NCBI GenBank assembly: GCA_020073525.1
Contig: JAIQFA010000063.1
Location: 1-32,343 of the forward strand
From: Terriglobia bacterium
Lineage (GTDB): Bacteria; Acidobacteriota; Terriglobia; Terriglobales; Acidobacteriaceae
Direction: 5' to 3'
Length of the DNA: 32,343 bases
The notes under the pieces were generated by a model. It worked only from the letters and a program-made list of their open reading frames with translations, made no database searches and was not told where the DNA came from. Position numbers and translations under genes: made by a program. Positions 24,727 through 31,817 of this stretch are shown piece by piece; within the stretch, counting starts at the first letter, position 1; the number at the start of each line of letters is the position of its first letter.

Positions 24727-25026
24727 ATGGCTTCCACCGAAAAATCTACGGCATCCGCTCGCCGTTTTCTCGTGCGCGGACGCGTCCAAGGCGTCGGTTT
24801 TCGCTGGTTTGTCGAGCGCGAGGCGCACATCCTGCAAATAGCGGGGTGGGTCCGCAACAACCCCGATGGCAGCGTCGAAGTGCTGGCTATGGGGACACGC
24901 GATCAGTTGGCCGGATTGCGATCTCGCCTGCAGGAAGGGCCGCGTGCGGCCAGGGTGGATGACGTACAGGAATCTGACTCCGAGCCGGTCGCAGGACTCA
25001 ATTCATTTCAGGTTCGAGGAGCTTAA
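24727..25026 (+). CDS. acyP: Acylphosphatase
   Basis: A 99-residue cytosolic enzyme hydrolysing carboxyl-phosphate bonds in acyl phosphates. The signature VRGRVQGVGFRWFV contains the phosphate-binding Arg (R26). GWVRNNPDGSVEV contains the catalytic Asn (N44). ATG 24727 gives a family-typical length; upstream in-frame starts fall in the repeat. The apt start lies 6 nt after the stop, so the two genes are probably one transcript. Confidence 0.95.
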   Translation: MASTEKSTASARRFLVRGRVQGVGFRWFVEREAHILQIAGWVRNNPDGSVEVLAMGTRDQLAGLRSRLQEGPRAARVDDVQESDSEPVAGLNSFQVRGA

Positions 25027-25032
25027 CTTCAG

Positions 25033-25587
25033 ATGCCGACCAAGATGTCAACCAAGCTAGTGGATTGCGACGGGCTGAAAAAGCTGATTCGCGAGGTGCC
25101 CGACTTTCCGAAAAAAGGAATCCTCTTTTACGACATCACCACGCTCCTCAAGGACAAACTGGGCTTCGCCCGCCTGATTGACGCCCTCTCGGAAAACTAC
25201 ATCGGCAAAAAGATTGACTTGGTGCTTGGCATGGAAGCTCGAGGGTTTATTTTTGGCCCGGCCCTCGCTTATCGGCTGAACGCCGGATTCGTTCCCGTTC
25301 GCAAGCCGGGAAAGCTGCCCGCTGAAACGGTGAAAGTCAGCTACGACTTGGAGTATGGCAGCAACGCGTTGGAGATCCACAAGGATTCCATAAGGAAAGG
25401 TCAGCGCGTTCTGATCGTGGACGACCTGCTGGCGACCGGCGGCACGGCTGTAGCAACCGCGGAACTGGCCAGCGGCTTGGGCGCGCAAATCGCTGGACTC
25501 GCGTTTGTAGTCGAACTCGATTTCCTGAGGGGTCGCGAGAGACTGGCGAAGTACGACGTGTTCTCGCTGCTGCACTATGACCGGTAG
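25033..25587 (+). CDS. apt: Adenine phosphoribosyltransferase
   Basis: A 184-residue purine-salvage enzyme making AMP from adenine and PRPP. The family opening LIREVPDFPKKGILFYDITTLL, the GMEARGFIFGPALAYRL loop, the flexible-loop region RKPGKLPAET and the PRPP-binding VLIVDDLLATGGTA are all present. The length is normal. A start at ATG 25045 is also possible; GAGGAG lies 13 nt before 25033. It follows the acylphosphatase gene by 6 nt. Confidence 0.97.
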   Translation: MPTKMSTKLVDCDGLKKLIREVPDFPKKGILFYDITTLLKDKLGFARLIDALSENYIGKKIDLVLGMEARGFIFGPALAYRLNAGFVPVRKPGKLPAETVKVSYDLEYGSNALEIHKDSIRKGQRVLIVDDLLATGGTAVATAELASGLGAQIAGLAFVVELDFLRGRERLAKYDVFSLLHYDR

Positions 25588-25603
25588 GCCGGCATCTGCA
25601 TCT

Positions 25604-25618
25604 TCCGGCTTCGCCGGA
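25604..25618. terminator. Short hairpin after apt
   Basis: TCCGGC-TTC-GCCGGA forms a 6-bp stem 16 nt after the apt stop codon. It has no T-run, so it is a weak terminator candidate. Confidence 0.35.
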
Positions 25619-25677
25619 GCGCCGCGCTAGCAGGTTCTTATCTCACTTCTTAAGACTGGCCGTTTAGGGTTGCCCGT

Positions 25678-25899
25678 CTATTTCACTAGGTGTTCCACAG
25701 CCCGGAATAGACCTCTCCAAATCGCCAAACTGACTGCCAGCGACGCACCGTAGGAGAAGATCGCAATCCAGTTCCATTGCACACATCTATCACTTTCGCG
25801 GATCCACATGGGGGAGGGCTCCTCGTTTCGCTTGATGCGGCTGCAATTATCCAGCCGTTTCATCTTTTCCGCAAGTGATTGAAAGCATTCTTTGGCCAT
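25678..25899 (-). CDS. Possible small membrane protein
   Basis: A 73-residue reading frame with a hydrophobic segment near the C-terminus (WIAIFSYGASLAVSLAIW) and a charged N-terminal half containing two Cys. It resembles no family I know and has no clear ribosome-binding site. It is the best candidate in the otherwise gene-free 25588-26103; overlapping frames on both strands look random. Confidence 0.3.
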   Translation of the reverse strand: MAKECFQSLAEKMKRLDNCSRIKRNEEPSPMWIRESDRCVQWNWIAIFSYGASLAVSLAIWRGLFRAVEHLVK

Positions 25900-26103
25900 C
25901 GCGGCTCATTTCCCGGAACTGGGTGAAATCGACAATGGTGACAAGAGATTCCTGCCATGGCTGCCCAAAATGCGTGCCGAAATCTCGGCACACGAGTCGC
26001 CTGACGGTTCGCCATCCAGCCCCAGTCCCCCCAGCGATGGTGGTAATCTAGACCCGCGAATGGATAATGCATGCAAGCAAAGTTCGGCTCAATATAGGGA
26101 ACG

Positions 26104-26883
26104 ATGCAGAACGCGATCAGACTTTGCCTTATCCTGATGGTCACTCTGGGAGTCGAATCGGGGTTCAGCTCCGAATCCGGTCAACTGCCGCCATCCATCA
26201 CCACCGCCCCACTCTCGGTTGACCAGGTCGTCGACAATCTCGTCCGCAAAGATCTGGAGCGGGCGCAGGCCCTGCGCCACTACGAATCCACGCGCCTCTA
26301 TCGCCTCTCCTACCATGGGTTCCCAGGAGATCGCGAAGCCGAGATGACCGTGGAGGCAACCTATGACAGTCCTTCCACCAAGCGCTTTAAGGTCACGTCC
26401 CAAACTGGATCGAAGCTGATTATCGATCGCGTGTTCAAAAGGTTGCTGGAGAGCGAAAAAGAAGCTGCGGAGCCGGAAATGCACGCCCGCACTCTGTTGA
26501 ACCGCGACAACTACGACTTCGCACTGGTCGGCTTCGAGCCTTCGGAAAAGGGCGGCCAATACGTGCTCGCCGTTTCCCCAAAAACAAAAAGCAAATACCT
26601 CTACCGCGGCAAAGTGTGGGTCGACGCAACTGATTTCGCCGTAACCCGGATCGACGCCGAGCCCGCCCAGAACCCCTCGTTCTGGACGAAGAAAAGCGAA
26701 ATTCGTCACGAGTACATGAAGGTGCAGGATTTCTGGCTTCCCCGGCGCAACGAGTCCGTCAGCTACATCCGGCTCGGCGGCCGCGCCACCCTGACCATCG
26801 AATACGACAATTACCTTGTCACCGATGCGCGCGCACCGGAGAACACCACGAAGGCGTCAACTTCCGACGTCGGAGCCCGCTAG
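26104..26883 (+). CDS. Exported LolA/LppX-fold-like protein
   Basis: A 259-residue protein with a signal peptide (MQNAIRLCLILMVTLGVESGF). The mature region shows the long curved-sheet pattern of lipoprotein-carrier-like proteins: SVDQVVDNLVRKDLERAQALRHYESTR, AEMTVEATYDSPSTKRFKV, KYLYRGKVWVDATDFAVTRIDAEP and DFWLPRRNESVSYIRLGGRATLTIEYDNY. Such folds bind lipids or lipoproteins in the periplasm; which ligand is unknown. AGGGA 4 nt before ATG 26104 is a close but usable ribosome-binding site. It has no LolB or transporter neighbour. Confidence 0.72.
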   Translation: MQNAIRLCLILMVTLGVESGFSSESGQLPPSITTAPLSVDQVVDNLVRKDLERAQALRHYESTRLYRLSYHGFPGDREAEMTVEATYDSPSTKRFKVTSQTGSKLIIDRVFKRLLESEKEAAEPEMHARTLLNRDNYDFALVGFEPSEKGGQYVLAVSPKTKSKYLYRGKVWVDATDFAVTRIDAEPAQNPSFWTKKSEIRHEYMKVQDFWLPRRNESVSYIRLGGRATLTIEYDNYLVTDARAPENTTKASTSDVGAR

Positions 26884-26963
26884 GTTGCGTAGCGACAGCC
26901 GCCCTTCAGTTCTCAGATGTCAGAACTCGGGTTTCCTGAGACCTGCGATCTGGTTACCGGTAG

Positions 26964-26975
26964 TACAATCCCGCC
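26964..26975 (+). promoter_or_regulatory. Putative -10 box giving a leaderless transcript
   Basis: TACAAT (26964-26969), then CCCGCC, then ATG 26976. There is no ribosome-binding site and no good -35 match. Confidence 0.45.
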
Positions 26976-27482
26976 ATGGATAGCCTGATCGAGCCGAGCG
27001 CAAATCCTACGACAGAGCGGGAGTCCAGTCTGCGCCCGATTCTTATCGGGATTGTCGTAGTGGGGATTGTGGTCGGCGCCCTCGTGCTAATTTTTCGCAC
27101 CGAGCAGAAGAAGCCGGTTCCACCCCCGCCTTATGCCGCCAACCTGAAGTTTTCCGACCTGAAGCTAAGTGCCGCGCAGAATTTTGTTGGCGCCACGGTC
27201 AGCTATCTCGATGGCACCATCACCAACGCCGGTGATAAGACTGTCATCCACGCGGTGGTGCAGGTGACGTTCAAGGACGACATGGGACAGATGGCGCAAC
27301 GCGAAGAACTTCCCATTCGCGTTCTCCGCACTGGTGGCCCGTACGACGAAGCCGTGGACCTCAATCTCTCACCGCTAGCGCCCGGAGAGAGCAAACCGTT
27401 CCGTCTCACCTTTGAAAACATTTCCGCCCAGTGGAACCACGCCTATCCCGATTTGCAGATCACGCAAGTGAGCGTGAAATAG
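26976..27482 (+). CDS. Single-pass membrane protein with Ig-like extracytoplasmic domain
   Basis: A 168-residue protein. A short cytoplasmic part (1-20) is followed by a strong membrane helix (about 21-42, PILIGIVVVGIVVGALVLIF) and a Pro-rich linker (PVPPPPYA). A beta-sandwich domain follows, with YLDGTITNAGDKTVIHAVVQVTFKD and LAPGESKPFRLTFENIS. This pattern resembles FxLYD/DUF2393-type domains, identified by eye only. Function is unknown. The start at 26976 is supported by the TACAAT box 6 nt upstream. The stop is immediately followed by a long inverted repeat that separates it from selD. Confidence 0.72.
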   Translation: MDSLIEPSANPTTERESSLRPILIGIVVVGIVVGALVLIFRTEQKKPVPPPPYAANLKFSDLKLSAAQNFVGATVSYLDGTITNAGDKTVIHAVVQVTFKDDMGQMAQREELPIRVLRTGGPYDEAVDLNLSPLAPGESKPFRLTFENISAQWNHAYPDLQITQVSVK

Positions 27483-27576
27483 AAAGTCAAAAGTCAGAAG
27501 TCAAATTGAAGAAGTAAAAAAACGCAGCGCATGAAGGATTTTGCTTCTTCAATTTGACTTCTGATTTTTGACTTTC
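27482..27576. repeat. 95-nt inverted repeat, 36-nt arms
   Basis: The arms 27482-27517 and 27541-27576 match as inverted copies at 34 of 36 positions (GAAAGTCAAAAGTCAGAAG...). It starts at the stop codon of the upstream gene and ends 11 nt before the selD TACAAT box. It is related to the element at 24605-24725. Confidence 0.85.
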
Positions 27577-27587
27577 CCGCCCTCCGT

Positions 27588-27599
27588 TACAATGACCTC
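27588..27599 (+). promoter_or_regulatory. Putative -10 box giving a leaderless selD transcript
   Basis: TACAAT (27588-27593), then GACCTC, then GTG 27600. No ribosome-binding site exists upstream of this GTG. A TTGACT from the repeat arm lies 14 nt upstream, too close for a standard -35. Confidence 0.45.
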
Positions 27600-28682
27600 G
27601 TGCCCGATGTAAAACCATTCCGTCTCACGGAGTCCGTAAAAGCCGCGGGTTGAGCGTCCAAGCTGAGTCCGGCGGTGCTGGACACGGTGCTTGGGAAATT
27701 AGCCCGGCAACAGGACCCGAACGTATTAGTCGGCTTCGATCACGCCGACGACGCCGGCGTGTATCTGCTCACGCCCGAGACGGCGCTCGTCCAGACGGTG
27801 GACTTTTTCACACCCATCGTGGACGATCCCTACACCTTCGGCCAGATCGCCGCCACCAACGCGCTCAGCGACGTCTACGCCATGGGAGGCAAACCGCTGA
27901 CTTCGCTGGCCCTCGTCTGCTTTCCCGACAAGGCGGATATCAACATCCTCGAACGCATTCTCGCCGGTGGTTTGTCGAAGATGATCGAGGCCGGATGCAC
28001 CGTAGTTGGCGGCCACAGCATCCGCGATGAAGAAACGAAATTCGGATACTCCGTCACCGGAGTAGTGGATCCCAAGCGCGTCTTGGCCAATCAGGGAGCG
28101 AAACCGGGCGACAAACTGCTGTTCACCAAGGCGCTCGGCACAGGTGTCATTGCGACGGCGATCAAAAAAGGCGTGGCGAAACCAGAGTGGATCGAAGCCG
28201 CCGTGAAGTCGATGACCACGCTGAACAAAGCCGCAGCCGAGGTGATCACCGCAGGTCGTGTGGGGACGGGCGTCTCGCCCGTCCCTACGTGGTCCGTGCA
28301 TGCCCTCACCGACATCACCGGTTTCGGCCTGATCGGCCATGCCCGCGAGATGGCGCTCGCCTCCAACGTGAGCCTGGTGCTTCACTCTGCACCGGTCCCC
28401 CTGCTTGAAGGCGCTCTCGACTGCGTCCGGGCCGGCCACATCCCCGGAGGTCTCAAAGCCAACCGCGAATTCGCGGAGTGCGTGGTCGAGTATGAAAGTG
28501 GAATCTCCGAGGAAGTGAAAACGATCCTCTTCGACCCCCAGACTGCCGGAGGGTTGTTGATCTCGGTTGCAGCCGATGATTCCGTAGTACTCACCCGAAC
28601 TCTACATACCGCCGGCGTCCCCGCCATCGAAATCGGCGAAGTGGTGCCGCGCGCGAAAGCCCTGATCCGCGTTTCTTCTTGA
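27600..28682 (+). CDS. selD: Selenophosphate synthase, itself a selenoprotein (TGA = Sec)
   Basis: A 360-residue enzyme making selenophosphate from selenide and ATP, the selenium donor for selenocysteine and selenouridine. GTG 27600 opens PDVKPFRLTESVKAAG, then TGA at 27651-27653 in frame, then ASKLSPAVLD. This aligns with the E. coli active site GAGCGCKISP, so TGA (residue 18) sits at catalytic Cys17 and K21 at the essential Lys20; the second Cys is Ser. Further motifs: DHADDAGVYLL, QTVDFFTPIVDDPYTFGQIAATNALSDVYAMGG, GHSIRDEE, DITGFGLIGHAREMA and DPQTAGGLL. Calling the gene from 27675 would lose the active site. Residues about 220-231 come from an inserted palindrome. selA, selB and selC must be elsewhere. 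Confidence 0.95.
27656..27683 (+). promoter_or_regulatory. Possible bacterial SECIS hairpin
   Basis: Just after the TGA codon, GTCC (27656-27659) and AGC (27661-27663) can pair with GCT (27677-27679) and GGAC (27680-27683), with one bulged A and a 13-nt apical loop containing G residues. Its place and size fit a SelB-binding hairpin. The fold is judged by eye. Confidence 0.5.
28257..28292. repeat. Palindrome inserted in frame in selD
   Basis: GGGACGGGCG (28263-28272), TCT, CGCCCGTCCC (28276-28285) form a perfect 10-bp stem. Flanks GTGTG and TACG complete a unit of 36 nt (12 codons) that encodes RVGTGVSPVPTW just before the conserved VHALTDITGFG. Confidence 0.8.
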
Positions 28683-28697
28683 TGAATGCGTTCTCTG

Positions 28698-29213
28698 CTA
28701 GCTTTCGCTGATCAGTTCCCAGATGTGCGCCAGGTGATGGTCATCGTGCTCTGCGGCAAAATACAAATGATCCACCAACCGCATGGGTGTTTTCAGCCGC
28801 GGGTGGAGGATGGCACGGGCGAAGAGTGCCGGGTCCATCTTCTCGACTCGATTCACCAGCCGTGAGCGCTCGTTGCGGAAGTTGCTGAGGATCTCGCCGA
28901 TTGGACGCAGGTTGTGCTGCGCATCGTGCGTTTTCTGGTTGCTCAGGTCGGCCACAGTAAGCATGCTCGCTTCGGCGAAATAATCATTGACCCGCGCCAT
29001 CCAAAGAGGTTCAAGGTCCAGGAGGTGTCCGGCATGTTCCTGTGCGGACCACTTCTCGCCCGGTTTCCTTCTCAGCAGGTCTCGCGCAACGCCACGTACG
29101 ACTTCTTCCAGGCGCGCCGGCGTGCCTCGCAAACGCGCGCACAGGTTCGGATGCAGTTCCGCCGGAAACGTAAACTCAAATTTCCGTTCAAACCAAATTG
29201 GCGCTTGATTCAT
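28698..29213 (-). CDS. DinB-like four-helix metal-binding protein
   Basis: A 171-residue protein of the DinB/YfiT-like putative metalloenzyme superfamily. Three His positions expected to bind a metal are visible: KWSAQEHAGHLLDLE (about residues 56-70) and AEHDDHHLAHIWEL near the C-terminus. Members include thiol-dependent transferases; the substrate here is unknown. ATG 29213 (MNQAPIWFERKFEF) is preferred; a longer frame to 29276 adds a poor N-terminus. No ribosome-binding site is seen. It converges with selD (15-nt gap) and is divergent from the aldo/keto reductase. Confidence 0.85.
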   Translation of the reverse strand: MNQAPIWFERKFEFTFPAELHPNLCARLRGTPARLEEVVRGVARDLLRRKPGEKWSAQEHAGHLLDLEPLWMARVNDYFAEASMLTVADLSNQKTHDAQHNLRPIGEILSNFRNERSRLVNRVEKMDPALFARAILHPRLKTPMRLVDHLYFAAEHDDHHLAHIWELISES

Positions 29214-29363
29214 TATCGTAGAGGATGCTGGAACAAGTAAGAACGACGCAATTTGTATCCTTGCGCTCGGGCGCACCCTGCTCTACCGTGGTGGCATCTA
29301 AACGTAAATTGGAACAGTAATCCTGGCGCAGTAGTGGTGCTTTCCGCAGAAAGGAACAATCTC

Positions 29364-30353
29364 ATGAAAACTCGCAATCTTGGACGTTCCGGTCTCAAAG
29401 TTTCCGCCCTCGGCCTCGGCTGCATGGGCATGTCGGAGTTTTACGCCGGACGCGACGACGCCGAATCCATCGCAACCATCCATCGTGCCCTCGAACTCGG
29501 CATCAACTTTCTCGACACCGCCGACGTTTACGGCCCGCACAAGAACGAAGAACTCGTCGGACGCGCGATCAAAGGCAAGCGCGATCAGGTCGTGCTCGCC
29601 ACAAAGTTCGGCATTGTCCGCGATCCCAGCAACCCCAATATCCGCGGCGTCAGCGGCAAGCCCGAATATGTGAAGAAGTCCTGCGAAGCAAGTCTGAGAC
29701 GGCTGGGCGTTGACCACATTGACCTCTACTACCAGCACCGCGTCGATCCGAATACACCAATTGAAGAAACGGTGAGAGCCCTGGCCGACTTGGTGAAGGA
29801 AGGCAAGATCCGCCATATCGGCTTGTCAGAAGCTGGTGCCAACACTTTGCGCCGTGCCGTGAACGTGCATCCAATCACGGCGCTGCAGACGGAGTATTCG
29901 CTTTGGACGCGCGATCCCGAGCAGGAAATCCTCGCGACTTGTCGCGAACTCGGCATCGGTTTCGTCGCCTACAGTCCCCTGGGACGAGGCTTTCTCACCG
30001 GTCAATTCAAGAAATTCGACGACCTTGCGACCGATGACTATCGCCGTTTTTCGCCACGCTTCCAGGGCGAGAACTTTCAGAAGAATCTGGATCTCGTGAA
30101 GGAAGTAGAAGAAATAGCGCGCGAAAAAAGATGTCAGCCATCACAGTTGGCTCTCGCCTGGGTGCTGGCGCAGGGTGACGACATTGTCCCCATCCCCGGT
30201 ACCAAGCGACGGAAGTATCTAGAAGAGAACGCCGCGGCGGTAGATTTGAAATTGACTCCGGACGAACTGCGGCGCCTGAGCGACGTCTTTCCCTCCGGCG
30301 TTGCTTCGGGAATGCGCTACCCCGAACACATGATGACACTGATCAACGGGTAA
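29364..30353 (+). CDS. Aldo/keto reductase
   Basis: A 329-residue NADPH-dependent oxidoreductase with a TIM-barrel fold. The opening MKTRNLGRSGLKVSALGLGCMG is typical of the AKR13/YakC-like group. The catalytic tetrad is D51 and Y56 (FLDTADVYG), K81 (LATKFG) and H125 (YYQHRVD). The cofactor region IPGTKRRKYLEENAAA is present. AAAGGA about 9 nt upstream supports ATG 29364; the longer frame from 29253 is rejected. The substrate is unknown. It converges with the PEP mutase-like gene, with a palindrome between them. Confidence 0.94.
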   Translation: MKTRNLGRSGLKVSALGLGCMGMSEFYAGRDDAESIATIHRALELGINFLDTADVYGPHKNEELVGRAIKGKRDQVVLATKFGIVRDPSNPNIRGVSGKPEYVKKSCEASLRRLGVDHIDLYYQHRVDPNTPIEETVRALADLVKEGKIRHIGLSEAGANTLRRAVNVHPITALQTEYSLWTRDPEQEILATCRELGIGFVAYSPLGRGFLTGQFKKFDDLATDDYRRFSPRFQGENFQKNLDLVKEVEEIAREKRCQPSQLALAWVLAQGDDIVPIPGTKRRKYLEENAAAVDLKLTPDELRRLSDVFPSGVASGMRYPEHMMTLING

Positions 30354-30371
30354 CGAAGCAGACTTGTTTGG

Positions 30372-30416
30372 AGGCGGGGCTTTGCCCCGCCTGGACGGAG
30401 CGAAGCCTCGTCCCCA
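30372..30416. repeat. Palindrome AGGCGGGGC-TTT-GCCCCGCCT and partner
   Basis: A 9-bp perfect stem (30372-30392) is followed by a weaker GGACG...CGTCC hairpin (30393-30413). It lies between convergent genes and may end transcription on both strands. Confidence 0.8.
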
Positions 30417-30437
30417 CGAGGTGGGATGGAACCTAGC

Positions 30438-31280
30438 TCAGCCGCCTAACAGTTTGTTCACATCGGCGTACGGTACAGCTCCCTCCATGGAGTTGTAGGT
30501 TCCGGCGGACTTGAGTTCGTCCGCGACCCGCCGTAGCAGTCCGAGCGTCGCCCGCATGGGTCCCGATCCCACGCTTACGCGAGCCACTCCCAGCTTAGCG
30601 AGTTCTGGAATCGAGGGCGATCCGGGCCCGGCGAGAATATTGAGTGGACATTCGACGGCTTTCGCCAAGCGTCCAATCGTTTCGGCATCCTTGAGTCCGG
30701 GTGCGAAGACGCAATCGGCGCCCGCATTGCGAAACGCAACCAGCCGCCGCAAAGCTTCGGAGTAGTCCGCGTCCGGATTGCCTCCCGGCAGCAAATACAC
30801 CTCGGTGCGAGCGTTCACCACAATCTGCCCATGGAGTTGCATGGCAGCCTCGCGCGCTGCTCCGATTTTTTCAATGGCTAGCTGCAAATCGATCAGGGGT
30901 TGATCACGACGGCTGCTCGCATCCTCCAGGTTCATCCCGATGACTCCAGCCTGAATCAATTCGCGCGTCGTCTTGGCCACATCTTCAGGACCGGATCCAT
31001 ATCCCGATTCGACATCCGCGGTGACCGGCACCTGCACAGCGCGGGTGATGCGGCCGATGCGAGCGAGCATTTCCTCGCGCGGAATGCGTTGCCCGTCGGG
31101 ATAGCCCAGCGAAAACGCGATGCCGGCAGAGGTGGTTGCAATCGCGGGGAAGCCGGCGTCCTCGAAGATGCGGGCGCTAGCCACATCCCACGCGTTTGGC
31201 AGGATGAGCACGTTCGGCCCGCGATGGAGCTGGCGGAACTGAATTGCCTTGCTGGTCTGGGATTCCATAGCGTCGCTCAT
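30438..31280 (-). CDS. Isocitrate lyase/PEP mutase superfamily enzyme
   Basis: A 280-residue cytosolic TIM-barrel enzyme. Motifs are LPNAWDVASARIFEDAGFPAIATTSAGIAFSLGYPDG, VTADVESGYG (Mg-binding Asp/Glu), GMNLEDAS and VVNARTEVYL. It lacks the KKCGH catalytic motif of true isocitrate lyase and of methylisocitrate lyase (KRCGH), and lacks the PEP-mutase DG-KNS pattern. It therefore belongs to the broad oxaloacetate-hydrolase/lyase-like group with unknown substrate. Start ATG 31280 is a choice among 31322, 31280 and 31268, with AAGAGA nearby. The FlK-like thioesterase gene ends 38 nt upstream, so the two are probably cotranscribed. Confidence 0.88.
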   Translation of the reverse strand: MSDAMESQTSKAIQFRQLHRGPNVLILPNAWDVASARIFEDAGFPAIATTSAGIAFSLGYPDGQRIPREEMLARIGRITRAVQVPVTADVESGYGSGPEDVAKTTRELIQAGVIGMNLEDASSRRDQPLIDLQLAIEKIGAAREAAMQLHGQIVVNARTEVYLLPGGNPDADYSEALRRLVAFRNAGADCVFAPGLKDAETIGRLAKAVECPLNILAGPGSPSIPELAKLGVARVSVGSGPMRATLGLLRRVADELKSAGTYNSMEGAVPYADVNKLLGG

Positions 31281-31318
31281 TCTCTTGTCGCTCTTCTCGC
31301 AGATCGGTTGGAGCCGAA

Positions 31319-31720
31319 TCAACTACTCCGAGTTTTTTCGCGCATGCGCTTGACGAAACTGGGTACGTGCACCACGGCGCGCCCCACTGTCCCGCGCCCG
31401 ATCTCCTGGGTGCCGTCATGAGCTCGGACGCGCATGAGATAGAAGCGGCCATCGAAGGACTCCAATTCTGCCTCGGCGTGGATTCTCATTCCAATTCCGC
31501 TGGCCGCGCGGTGTTCAATATGGATCGAGATCCCCACTGTGATTTCGCCCTCATCACAAAAGGGCTGGAGCGCGTGGAAGCAGGCTATTTCCATCAGCCG
31601 AATCATGTCGGGAGTCGAATAGACCGGTGGCAACTCCGGATGATGCGCGGAGAGCGTGTGCTTCAATTCGACGGCTTCAGACGCCTCGCCGCGCGTGCCA
31701 ATTGGAATGGGTCGAGCCAT
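31319..31720 (-). CDS. FlK-like hot-dog thioesterase
   Basis: A 133-residue hot-dog-fold protein. VYSTPDMIRLMEIACF and TVGISIHIEHRAASGIG match the fluoroacetyl-CoA thioesterase (FlK) family, with the catalytic set T36, E44 and H70 in place. FlK itself removes a toxic fluoroacetyl-CoA; most bacterial relatives act on unknown acyl-CoAs. The chain length is normal. ATG 31720 has no clear ribosome-binding site. It is upstream of the PEP mutase-like enzyme on the same strand, suggesting a shared acyl or C-C-cleavage pathway, which is an inference. Confidence 0.85.
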   Translation of the reverse strand: MARPIPIGTRGEASEAVELKHTLSAHHPELPPVYSTPDMIRLMEIACFHALQPFCDEGEITVGISIHIEHRAASGIGMRIHAEAELESFDGRFYLMRVRAHDGTQEIGRGTVGRAVVHVPSFVKRMREKTRSS

Positions 31721-31747
31721 GAAGTTGCAGGAGAATGAAGTCTAGCC

Positions 31748-31811
31748 GTAGAGACAGAACCTGCCCCGTCTTGGCTTACCGTCCCCAAAACGCGGTAAGC
31801 CGCGTCTCTAC
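31748..31811. repeat. Nested palindrome GTAGAGAC / GTCTCTAC
   Basis: The outer arms GTAGAGAC (31748-31755) and GTCTCTAC (31804-31811) enclose an inner GGCTTACCG / CGGTAAGCC pair. It lies in the 97-nt gap between the thioesterase and the PqqC/CADD-like gene. Confidence 0.75.
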
Positions 31812-31817
31812 ACAAAA

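Noticed and set aside
25860..26144. Overlapping small frames on both strands in 25860-26144
   Set aside because: No ribosome-binding site, no motif and random-looking composition; one overlaps the start of the LolA-like gene.
27675..28682. selD starting at GTG 27675
   Set aside because: This would omit the catalytic residue and Lys; the upstream frame through TGA matches the SelD N-terminus.
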